From: Teichococcus aestuarii
Lineage (GTDB): Bacteria > Pseudomonadota > Alphaproteobacteria > Acetobacterales > Acetobacteraceae
Assembly: GCF_003116135.1 (NCBI RefSeq)
Contig: NZ_PDOA01000009.1
Location: 116,571 to 180,570, forward strand
Direction: 5' to 3'
Length of the DNA: 64,000 bases
Made by a program: the position numbers and the translations under genes. Below, piece after piece: positions 46,076 through 54,419 of the stretch; the first letter of the stretch is position 1; each line of letters begins with the position of its first letter. Under the pieces are notes generated by a model. The model was not told the DNA's origin. It searched no databases and saw only the letters and a program-made list of their open reading frames with translations.

Positions 46076-47203
46076 GTGACACAGCGCCTTACGACCGGCC
46101 GCGCCCTGGCGGCGGACCCTCTCGCCGCCGCGCAGCGCGTGGCCTCGCTGGCCCGGGCCCTAGGCGCCGCGCGCGACGCCGACGGGGCCTTTCCGGATTC
46201 GGAGGTGGCCGTGCTGCACGATGAAGGCCTGCTGCTGGCGCCACTCCCGGCCGGGCTGGGCGGGGCGGGGCTGCTGCAGGGCGCGGACGGGCTGCGCCGG
46301 CTGGCGCGGGTTCTGGCCGCCATCGGGGCCGGCAGCCTGCCGCTGGGGCGGCTGTACGAAGGTCACGTCAACGCCCTCGGGCTGATCCAGGCCTATGGCA
46401 CCGAGGCGCAGCGCGCGGCCATGGCCGAGGATGTGCGGGCCGGCCATCTCTTCGGCGTCTGGGCGACCGATGACGGTGCCGCGCCGCTCCGTCTGGAAGA
46501 TGCGGAAGGCGGCGGGGTGCTGCGGGGCCGCAAGATCCTCGCCTCCGGGGCAGGCCGGGTCACGCGCCCGCTGGTGACGGCGCGTGCCGCGGACGGGCTG
46601 CGCATGGTGCTGCCCCATCTCTCCCCACGCGAGCGCGCCGACCTCTCCGGCTGGACGGCACAGGGGATGCGCGCCTCCGCCACCGGGGCGGTGGATCTGG
46701 AGGGGCTGCCCATCGCCACGAGGCAGTGCCTGGGCGCGCCGGAGCAGTATCTGGCGGAGCCGCATTTCGCCGGCGGCGCCTGGCGCTTCCTCGCCGTGCA
46801 GTCGGGTGGCATGGCGGAGGCCGTCGCGCTGCTGCGCGAGCAGCTGCGTGCCCGTGGCCGCGATGCCGATCCCTACCAGCTGCACCGCGCGGGCGAGGCC
46901 GCCATCGCGCTCGGGACCGCCCGGCTCTGGGTGGACCGTGCCGCTGCCCTGGCCGGCAGCGACGCGGCGCCCGATGCCATCGCCGGCTTCGTCAACCTCG
47001 CCCGCCGCGCCGTGGAGCGCGCGGCGCTGGAGGTGCTGGAGGCGGCGCAGCGCTCCGTGGGACTGATGGCCTTCATGCGGCCGCAGCCGCTGGAGCGCGT
47101 GGCGCGCGACCTGGCAACCTATCTGCGCCAGCCGGCGCCGGACCGGGCGCTGGCGCAGGGCGCCGCCCATTGGCTCGAGAGGGACCCGTTGCCATGGCCG
47201 TGA
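46076..47203 (+). CDS. Acyl-CoA dehydrogenase-like flavoprotein
   Basis: A 375-aa protein with the acyl-CoA dehydrogenase fold: N-terminal helices to ~115, middle beta-domain (LFGVWATDDGAAPLRL to about 215) and C-terminal helical domain (QSGGMAEAVALLREQL onward, ending near LATYLRQPAPD). The family core is present, but the usual catalytic Glu context and FAD-binding R-x-x-QxFG motif are weak, so it may act on an unusual thioester. The start is GTG 46076. It overlaps the PIG-L gene by 10 bp and heads a three-gene unit with PIG-L and a methyltransferase. Confidence 0.8.
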   Translation: MTQRLTTGRALAADPLAAAQRVASLARALGAARDADGAFPDSEVAVLHDEGLLLAPLPAGLGGAGLLQGADGLRRLARVLAAIGAGSLPLGRLYEGHVNALGLIQAYGTEAQRAAMAEDVRAGHLFGVWATDDGAAPLRLEDAEGGGVLRGRKILASGAGRVTRPLVTARAADGLRMVLPHLSPRERADLSGWTAQGMRASATGAVDLEGLPIATRQCLGAPEQYLAEPHFAGGAWRFLAVQSGGMAEAVALLREQLRARGRDADPYQLHRAGEAAIALGTARLWVDRAAALAGSDAAPDAIAGFVNLARRAVERAALEVLEAAQRSVGLMAFMRPQPLERVARDLATYLRQPAPDRALAQGAAHWLERDPLPWP

Positions 47204-47943
47204 CCGCCGACGCCTTCTTCCATGCCGCCGAGGCGCTCCCCTTCGCCGCGCTGGACGAGATCCTGGCGCCGGGAGGGCTGCTGGTGCTGGCGCCGCACCC
47301 CGACGACGAAAGCCTGGGCTGCGGCGGGCTGATCGCCCTGGCGGCCCGGCAGGCGCGGCCGGTCTGCGTGGCGTTCATCAGCGATGGCGCAGCCTCGCAC
47401 CCGGGCTCGCGCGACTACCCGCCGGAGGCGCTGCGGGCGCTGCGCGAATCCGAGGCGCTCGGCGCGTTGGCGCTGCTGGGGCTGCCGCCGGGCATGGTGC
47501 GCTTCCTGCACCTACCGGATGCCGCCGTGCCGCATGAGGGGATGCGGTTCCTGGCGGCGGTGGAGCGGCTTTCCGGGCTGGTGCGGTGTATCGGCGCCGG
47601 CACGGTGCTGGCCAGCTGGGGGCACGACCCGCATTGCGACCATCAGGCAACCCACGCCATGGCGGCGGCGCTGCGGCGGCGCCACCCGGGGCTGCGGCAC
47701 CTGGCCTATCCCGTCTGGGGCCATACCCTGCCGCCCGAGACCGAGATCGGCATGGCGCCGCGCGGTGCCCGGCTGGCAATCGGCTCGATGCTGCCGCACA
47801 AGCGCGCCGCCATCCGCGCCCACCGCTCCCAGCTTGGCGAGGTGATCCTGGACGACCCACAGGGCTTCGTGCTGGACGCTTCCATGCTGGCCCGCTTCGA
47901 CCGGCCCTATGAGATCGTGCTGGAGGTGGAGCCCGAGGCATGA
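47194..47943 (+). CDS. PIG-L family deacetylase
   Basis: A 249-aa zinc hydrolase that removes acetyl groups from N-acetylglucosaminyl-type substrates. The zinc site HPDDE is at residues 35-39 with the third ligand in SWGHDPHCDHQA near 145. Family members act on GlcNAc-inositol (mycothiol, bacillithiol, GPI) or other amino sugars. No signal peptide, so cytoplasmic. It overlaps both neighbours (10 bp upstream, 4 bp downstream), which means tight co-expression with the acyl-CoA dehydrogenase-like protein and methyltransferase. Confidence 0.92.
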   Translation: MAVTADAFFHAAEALPFAALDEILAPGGLLVLAPHPDDESLGCGGLIALAARQARPVCVAFISDGAASHPGSRDYPPEALRALRESEALGALALLGLPPGMVRFLHLPDAAVPHEGMRFLAAVERLSGLVRCIGAGTVLASWGHDPHCDHQATHAMAAALRRRHPGLRHLAYPVWGHTLPPETEIGMAPRGARLAIGSMLPHKRAAIRAHRSQLGEVILDDPQGFVLDASMLARFDRPYEIVLEVEPEA

Positions 47944-48527
47944 CCCATCCCACGGGATCGCTGCCCGCAGCCTATTTTGAGGCGCTCTATGCCGCCGACC
48001 CCGACCCCTGGCGCTTCCGCGACAGCGCCTACGAGGCCGCCAAATATGCCGCCACCCTGGCCGCGCTGGAGCGCCCGCGCTACGGCCGCGTGCTGGAGGT
48101 GGGCTGCTCGATCGGCGTGCTGACGAAGCAGCTGGCCGGGCGCTGCGATTCGCTGCTGGCGATCGACGGCTCGGCCCGCGCCATCGCGTCGGCGCGGCGC
48201 CATTGCGGGCCTCTGCCCGGCCTGACCCTGGCGCAGCGCGAGGTGCCCCGGCAGTGGCCGCGCGCCCGCTACGACCTGATCCTGTTCTCCGAGGTGCTCT
48301 ACTACCTGGACGAGGCCGACCTTGCGCGCGTCGCTGCGCTTACGCGGCGGGATCTGGCGCCGGGCGGCGAGGTGCTGCTGGTGCACTGGACCGGCACGAC
48401 GGACTATCCGCTCTCGGGCGATGCCGCGGCGGAAGGCCTGATCGGCGCGCTGGCCGGTGTCATGCCGGCAGTGCGGCAGGAACGGGCGGAACACTATCGG
48501 CTGGACCTGCTGCGCCGGCCGGGCTGA
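47940..48527 (+). CDS. NodS-like SAM-dependent methyltransferase
   Basis: A 195-aa Rossmann-fold methyltransferase with N-terminal YFEALYAADPDPWRFRDSAYE and the SAM site VLEVGCSIGVLTKQLA, as in NodS, the N-methyltransferase that acts on deacetylated chitooligosaccharide. A deacetylase upstream would expose the amine to be methylated, giving a plausible two-step route (inference). Its final 68 bp overlap the 3' end of the opposite-strand glycosyltransferase gene. Confidence 0.88.
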   Translation: MTHPTGSLPAAYFEALYAADPDPWRFRDSAYEAAKYAATLAALERPRYGRVLEVGCSIGVLTKQLAGRCDSLLAIDGSARAIASARRHCGPLPGLTLAQREVPRQWPRARYDLILFSEVLYYLDEADLARVAALTRRDLAPGGEVLLVHWTGTTDYPLSGDAAAEGLIGALAGVMPAVRQERAEHYRLDLLRRPG

Positions 48528-49647
48528 GGCCGGTCAGCAGCAGCGCCGCGGTGCGGATCTCGCCCGGCAGGGCCTGCGGCAGCAGCGGCTCGGGCCGCAG
48601 CAGCGGGCTGGCATATTCCACCATGGGCCACAACGCCACGAAAGGCAGGGCGGCGCGGCTGGTCAGGAAGCCGAGCGGCAGGTCAAGCCGTGCCTCCCAG
48701 CGCGGCGCCTCCACGATCCGTTCCAGGGCCCCTCTCTCCCAGGCCCCGCGCAGCGCCGCCCGCAGCGAGAAGCGCCGCGCCGCGCCCTCCGCCGGCTCCA
48801 GCATCGGGTCGCAGGGCAGTTCGGGGCAGAGGGCCTGCTGGCGCAGCGTGTCGGCGGCGCCGCCCACGGCGCGGCCCTGCAGGCGGCAGGCGGTGCGCAC
48901 CCGCACATCGGTCGCGTGGCGGATGCGGGCACCGCTGGCGCGCAGGGCGGCCGCCAGGGCGCGGTCCTCGCCCACCGGCCAGCGGGGCAGGCCGCCGGCA
49001 CGGCGGTAGGCCCGCAGCGTCACCGCCAGGCTGGCGCCGGAGGCCCCGCGGTGCCGTGGCCAGGGGTCGTGCGGGCAAGGGTCCTGCCGCGCCTCCAGCC
49101 GCGCCAGCAGGGCGTGGTAGCGCTCCTCCAGCAGCATCCGCCGGCGCAGCATGGCGGGCAGCCGCCGCCGCTCCGCCGGGTCGTAGCGCACCGCGCCGGC
49201 CACGGCATCGGCGCCGGCGGCGAAGGCGGCGCGGGTCGCCTCCAGCCAGTCCGGCGCCACGCGGCTGTCGGCGTCGGTGGTCAGCAGCAGCCCGTCCGAC
49301 GCGCCGCGCGCCTCCAGCAGCGCGGCGGCGGCATCGAGCGCCAGGCCGCGCGCCTCGCCGGCATGCGCCTGCTCCGGCGGCAGGCTGACGCGCAGCGCCA
49401 GCAGCGCGAAGGGCAGGGCGGGGCGCAGCCGGCGCACCCGGTCCCGCGTGCCGTCGGTGCAGTTGTTGAGCAGGAGCAGCACCGTCAGCCGTGCCAGCGC
49501 GGTCTGTGCCGCCAGGGCCGCCAGGCAGGCGCCGATCTTCGCCACCTCGTTGCGGACCGGAATGGCCAGGACGGCGTCCGGCTCCTGCGGGGCGGACAGG
49601 GGATCGTGGCACGGCGCGGCGCGCTGCCAAGGTGACGGTACGGACAT
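48460..49647 (-). CDS. Family 2 glycosyltransferase
   Basis: A 395-aa GT2. N-terminal LAIPVRNEVAKIGACLAAL, nucleotide-binding NNCTDGTRD, DxD in LLTTDADSRVAPDW and the acceptor-side Trp/Asp region PRWPVGEDRAL near 220. No obvious membrane helix. Many genomes combine such a GT2 with an acyl-CoA dehydrogenase, a PIG-L deacetylase and a NodS-like methyltransferase, so it is likely functionally tied to the three convergent genes. The ends overlap by 68 bp with the methyltransferase, so the shorter C-terminus (about 23 residues) could be optional. Confidence 0.88.
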   Translation of the reverse strand: MSVPSPWQRAAPCHDPLSAPQEPDAVLAIPVRNEVAKIGACLAALAAQTALARLTVLLLLNNCTDGTRDRVRRLRPALPFALLALRVSLPPEQAHAGEARGLALDAAAALLEARGASDGLLLTTDADSRVAPDWLEATRAAFAAGADAVAGAVRYDPAERRRLPAMLRRRMLLEERYHALLARLEARQDPCPHDPWPRHRGASGASLAVTLRAYRRAGGLPRWPVGEDRALAAALRASGARIRHATDVRVRTACRLQGRAVGGAADTLRQQALCPELPCDPMLEPAEGAARRFSLRAALRGAWERGALERIVEAPRWEARLDLPLGFLTSRAALPFVALWPMVEYASPLLRPEPLLPQALPGEIRTAALLLTGLSPAGAAGPADSVPPVPAALPA

Positions 49648-49707
49648 GGGAAGCTGTAACGTCGCCGAGGCCCCGCCCGTTGCCGCGCGGCGCCGGCTTC
49701 CCGGTGC

Positions 49708-50253
49708 TCAGACCCCCTGCGGGGAGGTGGCGCCGGGAAAGCGCCCCGCCGTCTCCAGCACGGGCGCACCAAGCGGCTGGCCGCGCGTCGCGTGCCAGCG
49801 CCGCAGCGCCGCGTGCACGGTGGGGAAGGCCAGCTGTTCCCACGGGATCTCCGCCCAGTCGAACAGCCGCACCTCCAGGCTTTCCGGCCCCGCCGCGAAG
49901 CCGGGCACGGCCAGATGGGCGCGGAAGATCACCTGCACCTGCCCGATGCGGGGAATGGAGTAGAGGGCCAGCACCCCCTCCGTCGCGATGCGCGCCTGGG
50001 CTTCCTCCCAGGCCTCGCGCAGGGCGCCTTCCTCCACCGTCTCGCCCAGCTCCATGTAGCCGGCGGGCAGGGTCCAGAAGCCCCGGCGCGGCTCGATGGC
50101 GCGGCGGCAGAGCAGCACCCGCTCCCCCTCCGCCACCACCGCGCCCACCACGATCTTGGGATTTTCATAGGCAATGAAGCCGCATTCGGCGCAGGTCAGC
50201 CGCTCGCGGTCCTCGCCCTCGGGGATGATGCGCTGGAAATTCGGCTCGGACAT
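49708..50253 (-). CDS. NUDIX hydrolase
   Basis: A 181-aa nucleotide pyrophosphohydrolase. The Nudix box is GYMELGETVEEGALREAWEEAQA, with the catalytic REAWEE core; it is preceded by a short CAECGFIAYENPK segment, a partial zinc-ribbon reminiscent of NudC/YgdP-related proteins that act on NAD or sugar nucleotides. The substrate is unknown. It is part of a minus-strand run with truA and fmt, with short gaps (52 bp to truA). Confidence 0.9.
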   Translation of the reverse strand: MSEPNFQRIIPEGEDRERLTCAECGFIAYENPKIVVGAVVAEGERVLLCRRAIEPRRGFWTLPAGYMELGETVEEGALREAWEEAQARIATEGVLALYSIPRIGQVQVIFRAHLAVPGFAAGPESLEVRLFDWAEIPWEQLAFPTVHAALRRWHATRGQPLGAPVLETAGRFPGATSPQGV

Positions 50254-50305
50254 GGCGCCAGGGTGCGGGGCGGGCGCGGCGGCCGCAAGCCCTTCCCGCA
50301 TGGCT

Positions 50306-51067
50306 TCAGCACCAGTCCGGCGGCGTCTCGTAGCGGGCGAAGAGGAAGGTGAGCCCCTCAGGCGGCGCGTTCTGCCCGGCCAGGGTGCGGTCGCGCCCGT
50401 CCAGCAGCTGGCGGGGCCATGTGGCGGGGCGGCGGCCCAGCCCCACCTGCACCAGCGTGCCCACCATGTTGCGCACCTGATGGTGCAGGAAGCTGCGGGC
50501 GGCGGTGTGCACCACCACCTCCTCGCCCTGGCGCGAGACGTCCAGCCGGTCCAGCGTGCGCAGCGCGCTCTTGGCCTGGCAGGCGGCGGCGCGGAAGGCG
50601 GAGAAATCATGCTGGCCGAGCAGGCCCTGCGCCGCGGCGTGCATGGCCATGGCGTCCAGCGGCTGCTGCACGTGCCAGACGCGCCCGGCCTCCAGCGCCG
50701 GCCGTGCCCGGCGGTTCAGGATGCGGTAGCGGTAGCCGCGGCCGATGCAGGAGAAGCGCGCCGACCACCCCTCCGGCGCCCGCGCTGCCGCCAGCACCGA
50801 GACCGGGTGCGGCCGGGTGTGATAGTTCAGCGCCTCGCGCAGGCGCAGCGGCTCCAGCTCGGTGGCGATCTCGATCTGCACCACCTGGCCCTCGGCATGC
50901 ACCCCCGCATCGGTGCGGCCGGAGGCCTGGGTGGCGGCGGGCTGCCCGCCATTCAGCGGCGCGGCGGCATCCTCCAGCACCTGCTGCACCGAGAGGCTGC
51001 CCGCCTGGCGCTGCCAGCCGACGAAGGGCGCGCCGTCATACTCCACCAGCAGGGCGTAGCGCGGCAT
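50306..51067 (-). CDS. truA: tRNA pseudouridine(38-40) synthase TruA
   Basis: A 253-aa enzyme converting U38-U40 to pseudouridine in tRNA anticodon arms. The catalytic Asp is in SGRTDAGVHAEGQV, with the family N-terminus ALLVEYDGAPFVGWQRQ and FLHHQVRNMVGTLVQVGLG. Its ATG lies 1 bp after the fmt stop, so the pair is translationally linked, as in many alphaproteobacteria (def-fmt-truA). Confidence 0.96.
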   Translation of the reverse strand: MPRYALLVEYDGAPFVGWQRQAGSLSVQQVLEDAAAPLNGGQPAATQASGRTDAGVHAEGQVVQIEIATELEPLRLREALNYHTRPHPVSVLAAARAPEGWSARFSCIGRGYRYRILNRRARPALEAGRVWHVQQPLDAMAMHAAAQGLLGQHDFSAFRAAACQAKSALRTLDRLDVSRQGEEVVVHTAARSFLHHQVRNMVGTLVQVGLGRRPATWPRQLLDGRDRTLAGQNAPPEGLTFLFARYETPPDWC

Positions 51068-51068
51068 C

Positions 51069-51992
51069 TCAGCCGAGCACCGTGCCGGGCGGCAGCGGGA
51101 AGCCGCGCAGGAAATCCGCCGCCGGCAGCGGGCCACGCCCGGGGCGCTGCAGCCGCGTCAGGCGCAGCGCGCCCTGGCCGCAGGCGATGACGGCGCCCTC
51201 CGCCAGCACCGTGCCGGGTGCCGCGCCGGGAGCGCCCCCGGCCGGCACGGCCTCCAGCACGCGGATCGTCTCGCCCTGGTGCTCGAAGAAGGTGCCGGGC
51301 CAGGGGTTCAGCGCGCGCACGCGGCGGTCCAGCGCGGCGGCCTCCTGCGCCCAGTCCAGCCGGCCATCGGCCTTGCTGAGCTTTGGCGCGTAGGTCACGC
51401 CCGCCTCCGGCTGCGGCACCGGCGCCGGGTCTTCCGCCAGGGCGCGCAGGATGAGGCCGGCGCCCATGGCGGCCAGCGCGTCGTGCACGGCGGGGGTGCC
51501 GTCGCGCGGGCCGATCGGCAGCCGGCCGGAGAGCAGCATCGGGCCGGTGTCCAGCCCTTCCTCCATGCGCATGATGGTGATGCCCGTCTCGGCGTCCCCG
51601 GCGAGGATGGCGGCCTGGATCGGGCCGGCGCCGCGCCAGCGCGGCAACAGCGAGGCATGGATGTTCAGGCAGCCCCGGCGCGGCGCCTCCAGCATGGCGG
51701 GCGGCAGGATCAGCCCGTAGGCCGCCACCACCGCCACGTCGAGATCGAGGGCGCGGAAGGCCTCGTGCTCCGCCACGTCGCGCTTCACCCTGGCGGGGTG
51801 GCGCACGGGCAGGCCGAGTTCCAGCGCGGCGCGGTGCACGGGGCAGGGGGTCTCGCGCTGGCCGCGGCCGGAGGGGCGGGGCGGCTGCGTGTAGACCGCC
51901 GCGACCTCATGCCCCGCCGCGTGCAGCGCGCGCAGCGCCGGCACCGCGAAATCCGGGCTGCCCATGAAGGCGAGGCGGAGCGGCCGGCTCAT
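51069..51992 (-). CDS. fmt: Methionyl-tRNA formyltransferase
   Basis: A 307-aa enzyme that formylates initiator Met-tRNA using 10-formyl-tetrahydrofolate. The N-terminal domain has [17 protein letters not shown] and the catalytic [17 protein letters not shown] with conserved Asn/His/Asp residues nearby; the C-terminal OB-like domain is ~100 residues. Its ATG overlaps the def stop by 4 bp. Confidence 0.96.
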   Translation of the reverse strand: MSRPLRLAFMGSPDFAVPALRALHAAGHEVAAVYTQPPRPSGRGQRETPCPVHRAALELGLPVRHPARVKRDVAEHEAFRALDLDVAVVAAYGLILPPAMLEAPRRGCLNIHASLLPRWRGAGPIQAAILAGDAETGITIMRMEEGLDTGPMLLSGRLPIGPRDGTPAVHDALAAMGAGLILRALAEDPAPVPQPEAGVTYAPKLSKADGRLDWAQEAAALDRRVRALNPWPGTFFEHQGETIRVLEAVPAGGAPGAAPGTVLAEGAVIACGQGALRLTRLQRPGRGPLPAADFLRGFPLPPGTVLG

Positions 51993-52522
51993 TCGCCGTC
52001 CCGCTGCCGGCCCTTGAGTTCCTTGGCCAGCTTGCGCAGCAGCATGTTGCGCTTCAGCGCCGAGATGTGGTCGACGAACAGCACGCCGTTCAGGTGGTCG
52101 ATCTCGTGCTGGATGCAGGTGGCGAGCAGGCCATCCGCCTGCATCTCCCGCCTGCTGCCGTCGAGATCCTGCCAGCGCACCTTCACCTCGGCCGGGCGCG
52201 TCACCTCGGCATACTGGTTGGGCAGGGAGAGGCAGCCCTCCTCGCGCGCGGCCAGCCCGGTGCTGGCGGCGACGATCTCGGGGTTCACCATCACATAGGG
52301 CTGCGGCTGGTCTTCCGGCTGCAGGTCGATGACGACGAGCCGCAGCAGCTCGCCGATCTGCGGCGCGGCGAGGCCGATGCCGGGCGCCTTGTACATGGTG
52401 GCCAGCATGCGCGGCGCGAGGGCGCGCACCGCCTCCGCGTCGCCGGGGCCGACGGGGCGGGCCTTGGCGCGCAGCCGCGCGTCGGGCACCAGGAGGATGG
52501 GCAGCAGGTCGGTGTCGGACAT
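51989..52522 (-). CDS. def: Peptide deformylase, copy 2 (fmt-linked)
   Basis: A 177-aa deformylase with motifs [18 protein letters not shown] and [12 protein letters not shown], all catalytic residues present. It lies in the canonical def-fmt-truA order and is probably the housekeeping copy. The first copy is at 41.6-42.2 kb. Confidence 0.96.
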   Translation of the reverse strand: MSDTDLLPILLVPDARLRAKARPVGPGDAEAVRALAPRMLATMYKAPGIGLAAPQIGELLRLVVIDLQPEDQPQPYVMVNPEIVAASTGLAAREEGCLSLPNQYAEVTRPAEVKVRWQDLDGSRREMQADGLLATCIQHEIDHLNGVLFVDHISALKRNMLLRKLAKELKGRQRDGE

Positions 52523-52581
52523 GAGGCCGCTGCTTTAGCCCTGCGGCTCCCGGGCTTCAATCTCTGAGGCTGGCGGTGGGT

Positions 52582-52612
52582 CTTGCATCCGCCGCACCGC
52601 TGCCCAAAATAT
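52582..52612 (+). promoter_or_regulatory. Possible heat-shock sigma-32 promoter before hsp20
   Basis: CTTGCAT at 52582 with CCCAAAATAT 17 nt later resembles the alphaproteobacterial sigma-32 pattern (CTTG-N17-C.TAT.T) only loosely at the -10. It lies ~70 bp before the Hsp20 start. Low confidence. Confidence 0.3.
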
Positions 52613-52677
52613 GGGCTCGACGGCAGGGTGCTTCGGGCTCTGCCAGACGCTCGCTCACCGTGAGGAGTTCCAGGCCC

Positions 52678-53154
52678 ATGTCCCGCTCGTCGCTCTTCGG
52701 CTCACCCCTGTTCCTCGGCTTCGATCATCTGGAGCAGATGCTCGACCGGGTGGCAAAGAACGCCGATGGCTACCCGCCCTACAACATCGAGCAGACCGGT
52801 GAGAACCGCCTCCGCATCACCCTCGCCGTCGCCGGCTTCAGCATGGACGACCTTCAGCTCACGCAGGAGGACAACCAGCTGGTGGTCCGCGGCAAGCAGC
52901 GCGAGGAGGTGGAGGGCCGTGTCTTCCTGCACCGTGGCATCGCCGCCCGCCAGTTCCAGCGCGCCTTCGTGCTGGCCGAGGGTATCGACGTAGAAGGTGC
53001 ATGGCTGGATAACGGCCTGCTGCACATCGACCTGAAGCGGCCGCAGCCGGAGGTGCGGGTGAAATCCATCCACATCGGCACGCGGGGCGCGCAGGGCGGC
53101 CGTCCTCTCGTCAATGGCAACGCCCTTGACGATGGTTCGGCTTCCATCGCCTAA
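52678..53154 (+). CDS. Small heat-shock protein Hsp20 (IbpA-like)
   Basis: A 158-aa ATP-independent holdase. N-terminal SPLFLGFDHLEQMLDRVAKNADGYPPYNIEQ is typical of class A alphaproteobacterial Hsp20s, and the alpha-crystallin domain (about 35-130) contains LAVAGFSMDDL and GRVFLHRGIAARQFQRAFVL. It binds unfolding proteins and hands them to DnaK/ClpB. ATG 52678 matches the family N-terminus; a longer upstream frame is not supported. DUF1150 follows, a common pairing. Confidence 0.93.
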   Translation: MSRSSLFGSPLFLGFDHLEQMLDRVAKNADGYPPYNIEQTGENRLRITLAVAGFSMDDLQLTQEDNQLVVRGKQREEVEGRVFLHRGIAARQFQRAFVLAEGIDVEGAWLDNGLLHIDLKRPQPEVRVKSIHIGTRGAQGGRPLVNGNALDDGSASIA

Positions 53155-53350
53155 ACTTTCACGTCCACCGGCCATTCTTCCTCTATCCCGCCCTGGCCGG
53201 GCGGTGCGCCGACGGACTGCCTGGGGCAGCGTCGCCATCCGCCCGCCGGGGAACGGCCGAAACGGGAACGGTCGGTGTTTCACACGCGGTGCGGCAAAGC
53301 CGGCCGCGCGCCGGGTCCCATTCCGGGAACGGCCAAAGGAGATTCCTGCG

Positions 53351-53593
53351 ATGAACAAGGAAGGTCCGACACGCCCCTTCGCCGCCGCCGACGCGCTGCG
53401 TCAGCTGGCACCGGCCGACTGGGCGCGCTTCGGTGCGGAACAGATCGCCTATATCCGGCCCGTCCTGGTGGACGGAAACCCGGCCGTCGCGATCCACGCG
53501 GCAGACGGGACGCAGATCGGCGCGGCGCCGGATGCCAGCCTCGCCACGGCAGCGATCCTCCAGCACGAGATGCTGCCCGTCCTCGTCCACTGA
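53351..53593 (+). CDS. DUF1150 family protein
   Basis: An 80-aa protein with the DUF1150 pattern: AEQIAYIRPVLVDGNPAVAIHAADGT followed by a short helix and LQHEMLPVLVH. DUF1150 genes regularly follow hsp20 in alphaproteobacteria; function is not known. A good GGAGA ribosome binding site precedes ATG 53351. The 196-bp gap before it (53155-53350) contains no other gene that I can support. Confidence 0.9.
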   Translation: MNKEGPTRPFAAADALRQLAPADWARFGAEQIAYIRPVLVDGNPAVAIHAADGTQIGAAPDASLATAAILQHEMLPVLVH

Positions 53594-53606
53594 GGCCATC
53601 GCGCGG

Positions 53607-53635
53607 GGGCCGGGGGAGCGATCTCCCCGGCCCTT
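53607..53635 (+). terminator. Terminator-like hairpin after DUF1150 gene
   Basis: Stem GGGCCGGGGGAG / CTCCCCGGCCC (one bulged G) with a CGAT loop, followed by TT, 14 bp after the stop. Confidence 0.55.
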
Positions 53636-53655
53636 GGCGTGCCGCGCGTCTGGCG

Positions 53656-53995
53656 TCAGCCCTGGACAGGCTGCTCGCCCAGTACTGCCTGCATGTCCCA
53701 CACATCATCCTTGCGCCGGGTGGTGAGGCGAAGCGCCGCGCCCGGCACCTGCCCCGCCACCAGCTAGGCAGGGGACTGGCTGTCCTGCACCGGCCTGTCT
53801 TCGGCACCGGCCTGTCTTCGGCACCGGCCTGTCTTCGGCACCGGCCCGTCTTCGGCGTTGAGGACCGGGTCGCCCGGGCACAGGCCCGCTCTTGCCGCCG
53901 CGCTCCACCGCCGCCACCCGCACCCCTTCCGTCTCCGCCGACAGGGACACGCCGAGCCAGCCACGCTCCGTCCGGGCGCCGCGCAGGGCTAGGGG
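53656..53995 (-). pseudogene. Decayed PDZ-domain gene, frameshifted and interrupted
   Basis: On the minus strand, one frame reads ERGWLGVSLSAETEGVRVAAVERGG (about 53895-53971, a PDZ start); the other reads ARAGLCPGDPVLNAEDG next to it (about 53840-53893), so the frame changes near 53893. The second frame then runs through a 17-bp tandem repeat (53791-53858), meets TAG at 53764-53766, and beyond it the same frame gives VAGQVPGAALRLTTRR, ending ...AVLGEQPVQG at 53656. Together these form one small PDZ protein of about 100 aa that is now broken at two points. The upstream boundary is uncertain; a complete start cannot be assigned. Confidence 0.55.
53791..53858. repeat. 17-bp tandem repeat (VNTR) inside the PDZ pseudogene
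   Basis: Three identical copies of CGGCCTGTCTTCGGCAC (53791, 53808, 53825) and a degenerate fourth copy to 53858. Because 17 is not a multiple of 3, each added or lost copy shifts the reading frame. The exact identity of the three copies suggests recent amplification. Confidence 0.92.
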
Positions 53996-54173
53996 GAGGG
54001 GGAGCCTTGGCCTGCAGCCTGCCCCGCGCCGCCCTTCCGTCACCCGGCAGGCGGCCTCAAGCCTGATCCATAACGGATTATCGAGCTGCCCTAGGCGCGG
54101 TTCCATTTCCGGCGCGGCAGATGCAGGAAGGTGGTTGCCCTGGCCGGCGAGGGGCGCTAGAGAGCGCCCGCAC

Positions 54174-54248
<75 letters not shown>

Positions 54249-54345
54249 GCCCCCCCTTCCTTCATGGTTTTCGGTTTGTCCCACGGTCCCTCCCAGGGGC
54301 CGGCACGCCCCCTTGCGCGCGTGGTGCCGGATCTTTGTGGAATAT

Positions 54346-54360
54346 TGCGAGTCATTCGCA
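54346..54360. promoter_or_regulatory. Fur-like box upstream of the exbB-exbD-tonB operon
   Basis: TGCGAGTCATTCGCA, a 7-1-7 inverted repeat of the type (TGCGAAT-x-ATTCGCA) found at iron-repressed promoters in alphaproteobacteria. It lies 60 bp before the first gene of the Ton operon, where Fur control is well established in the family. Confidence 0.7.
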
Positions 54361-54419
54361 TTGCAACCGCCTCTCATTGGCGGCATAAGCCAGCGCAGTT
54401 GCGAAGGGATGATTCCACC

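Noticed and set aside
53705..54106. 133-aa intact minus-strand gene
   Set aside because: The frame follows only the first half of the PDZ-like sequence and then runs into Arg/Gly-rich shadow sequence, so it was treated as part of a pseudogene.
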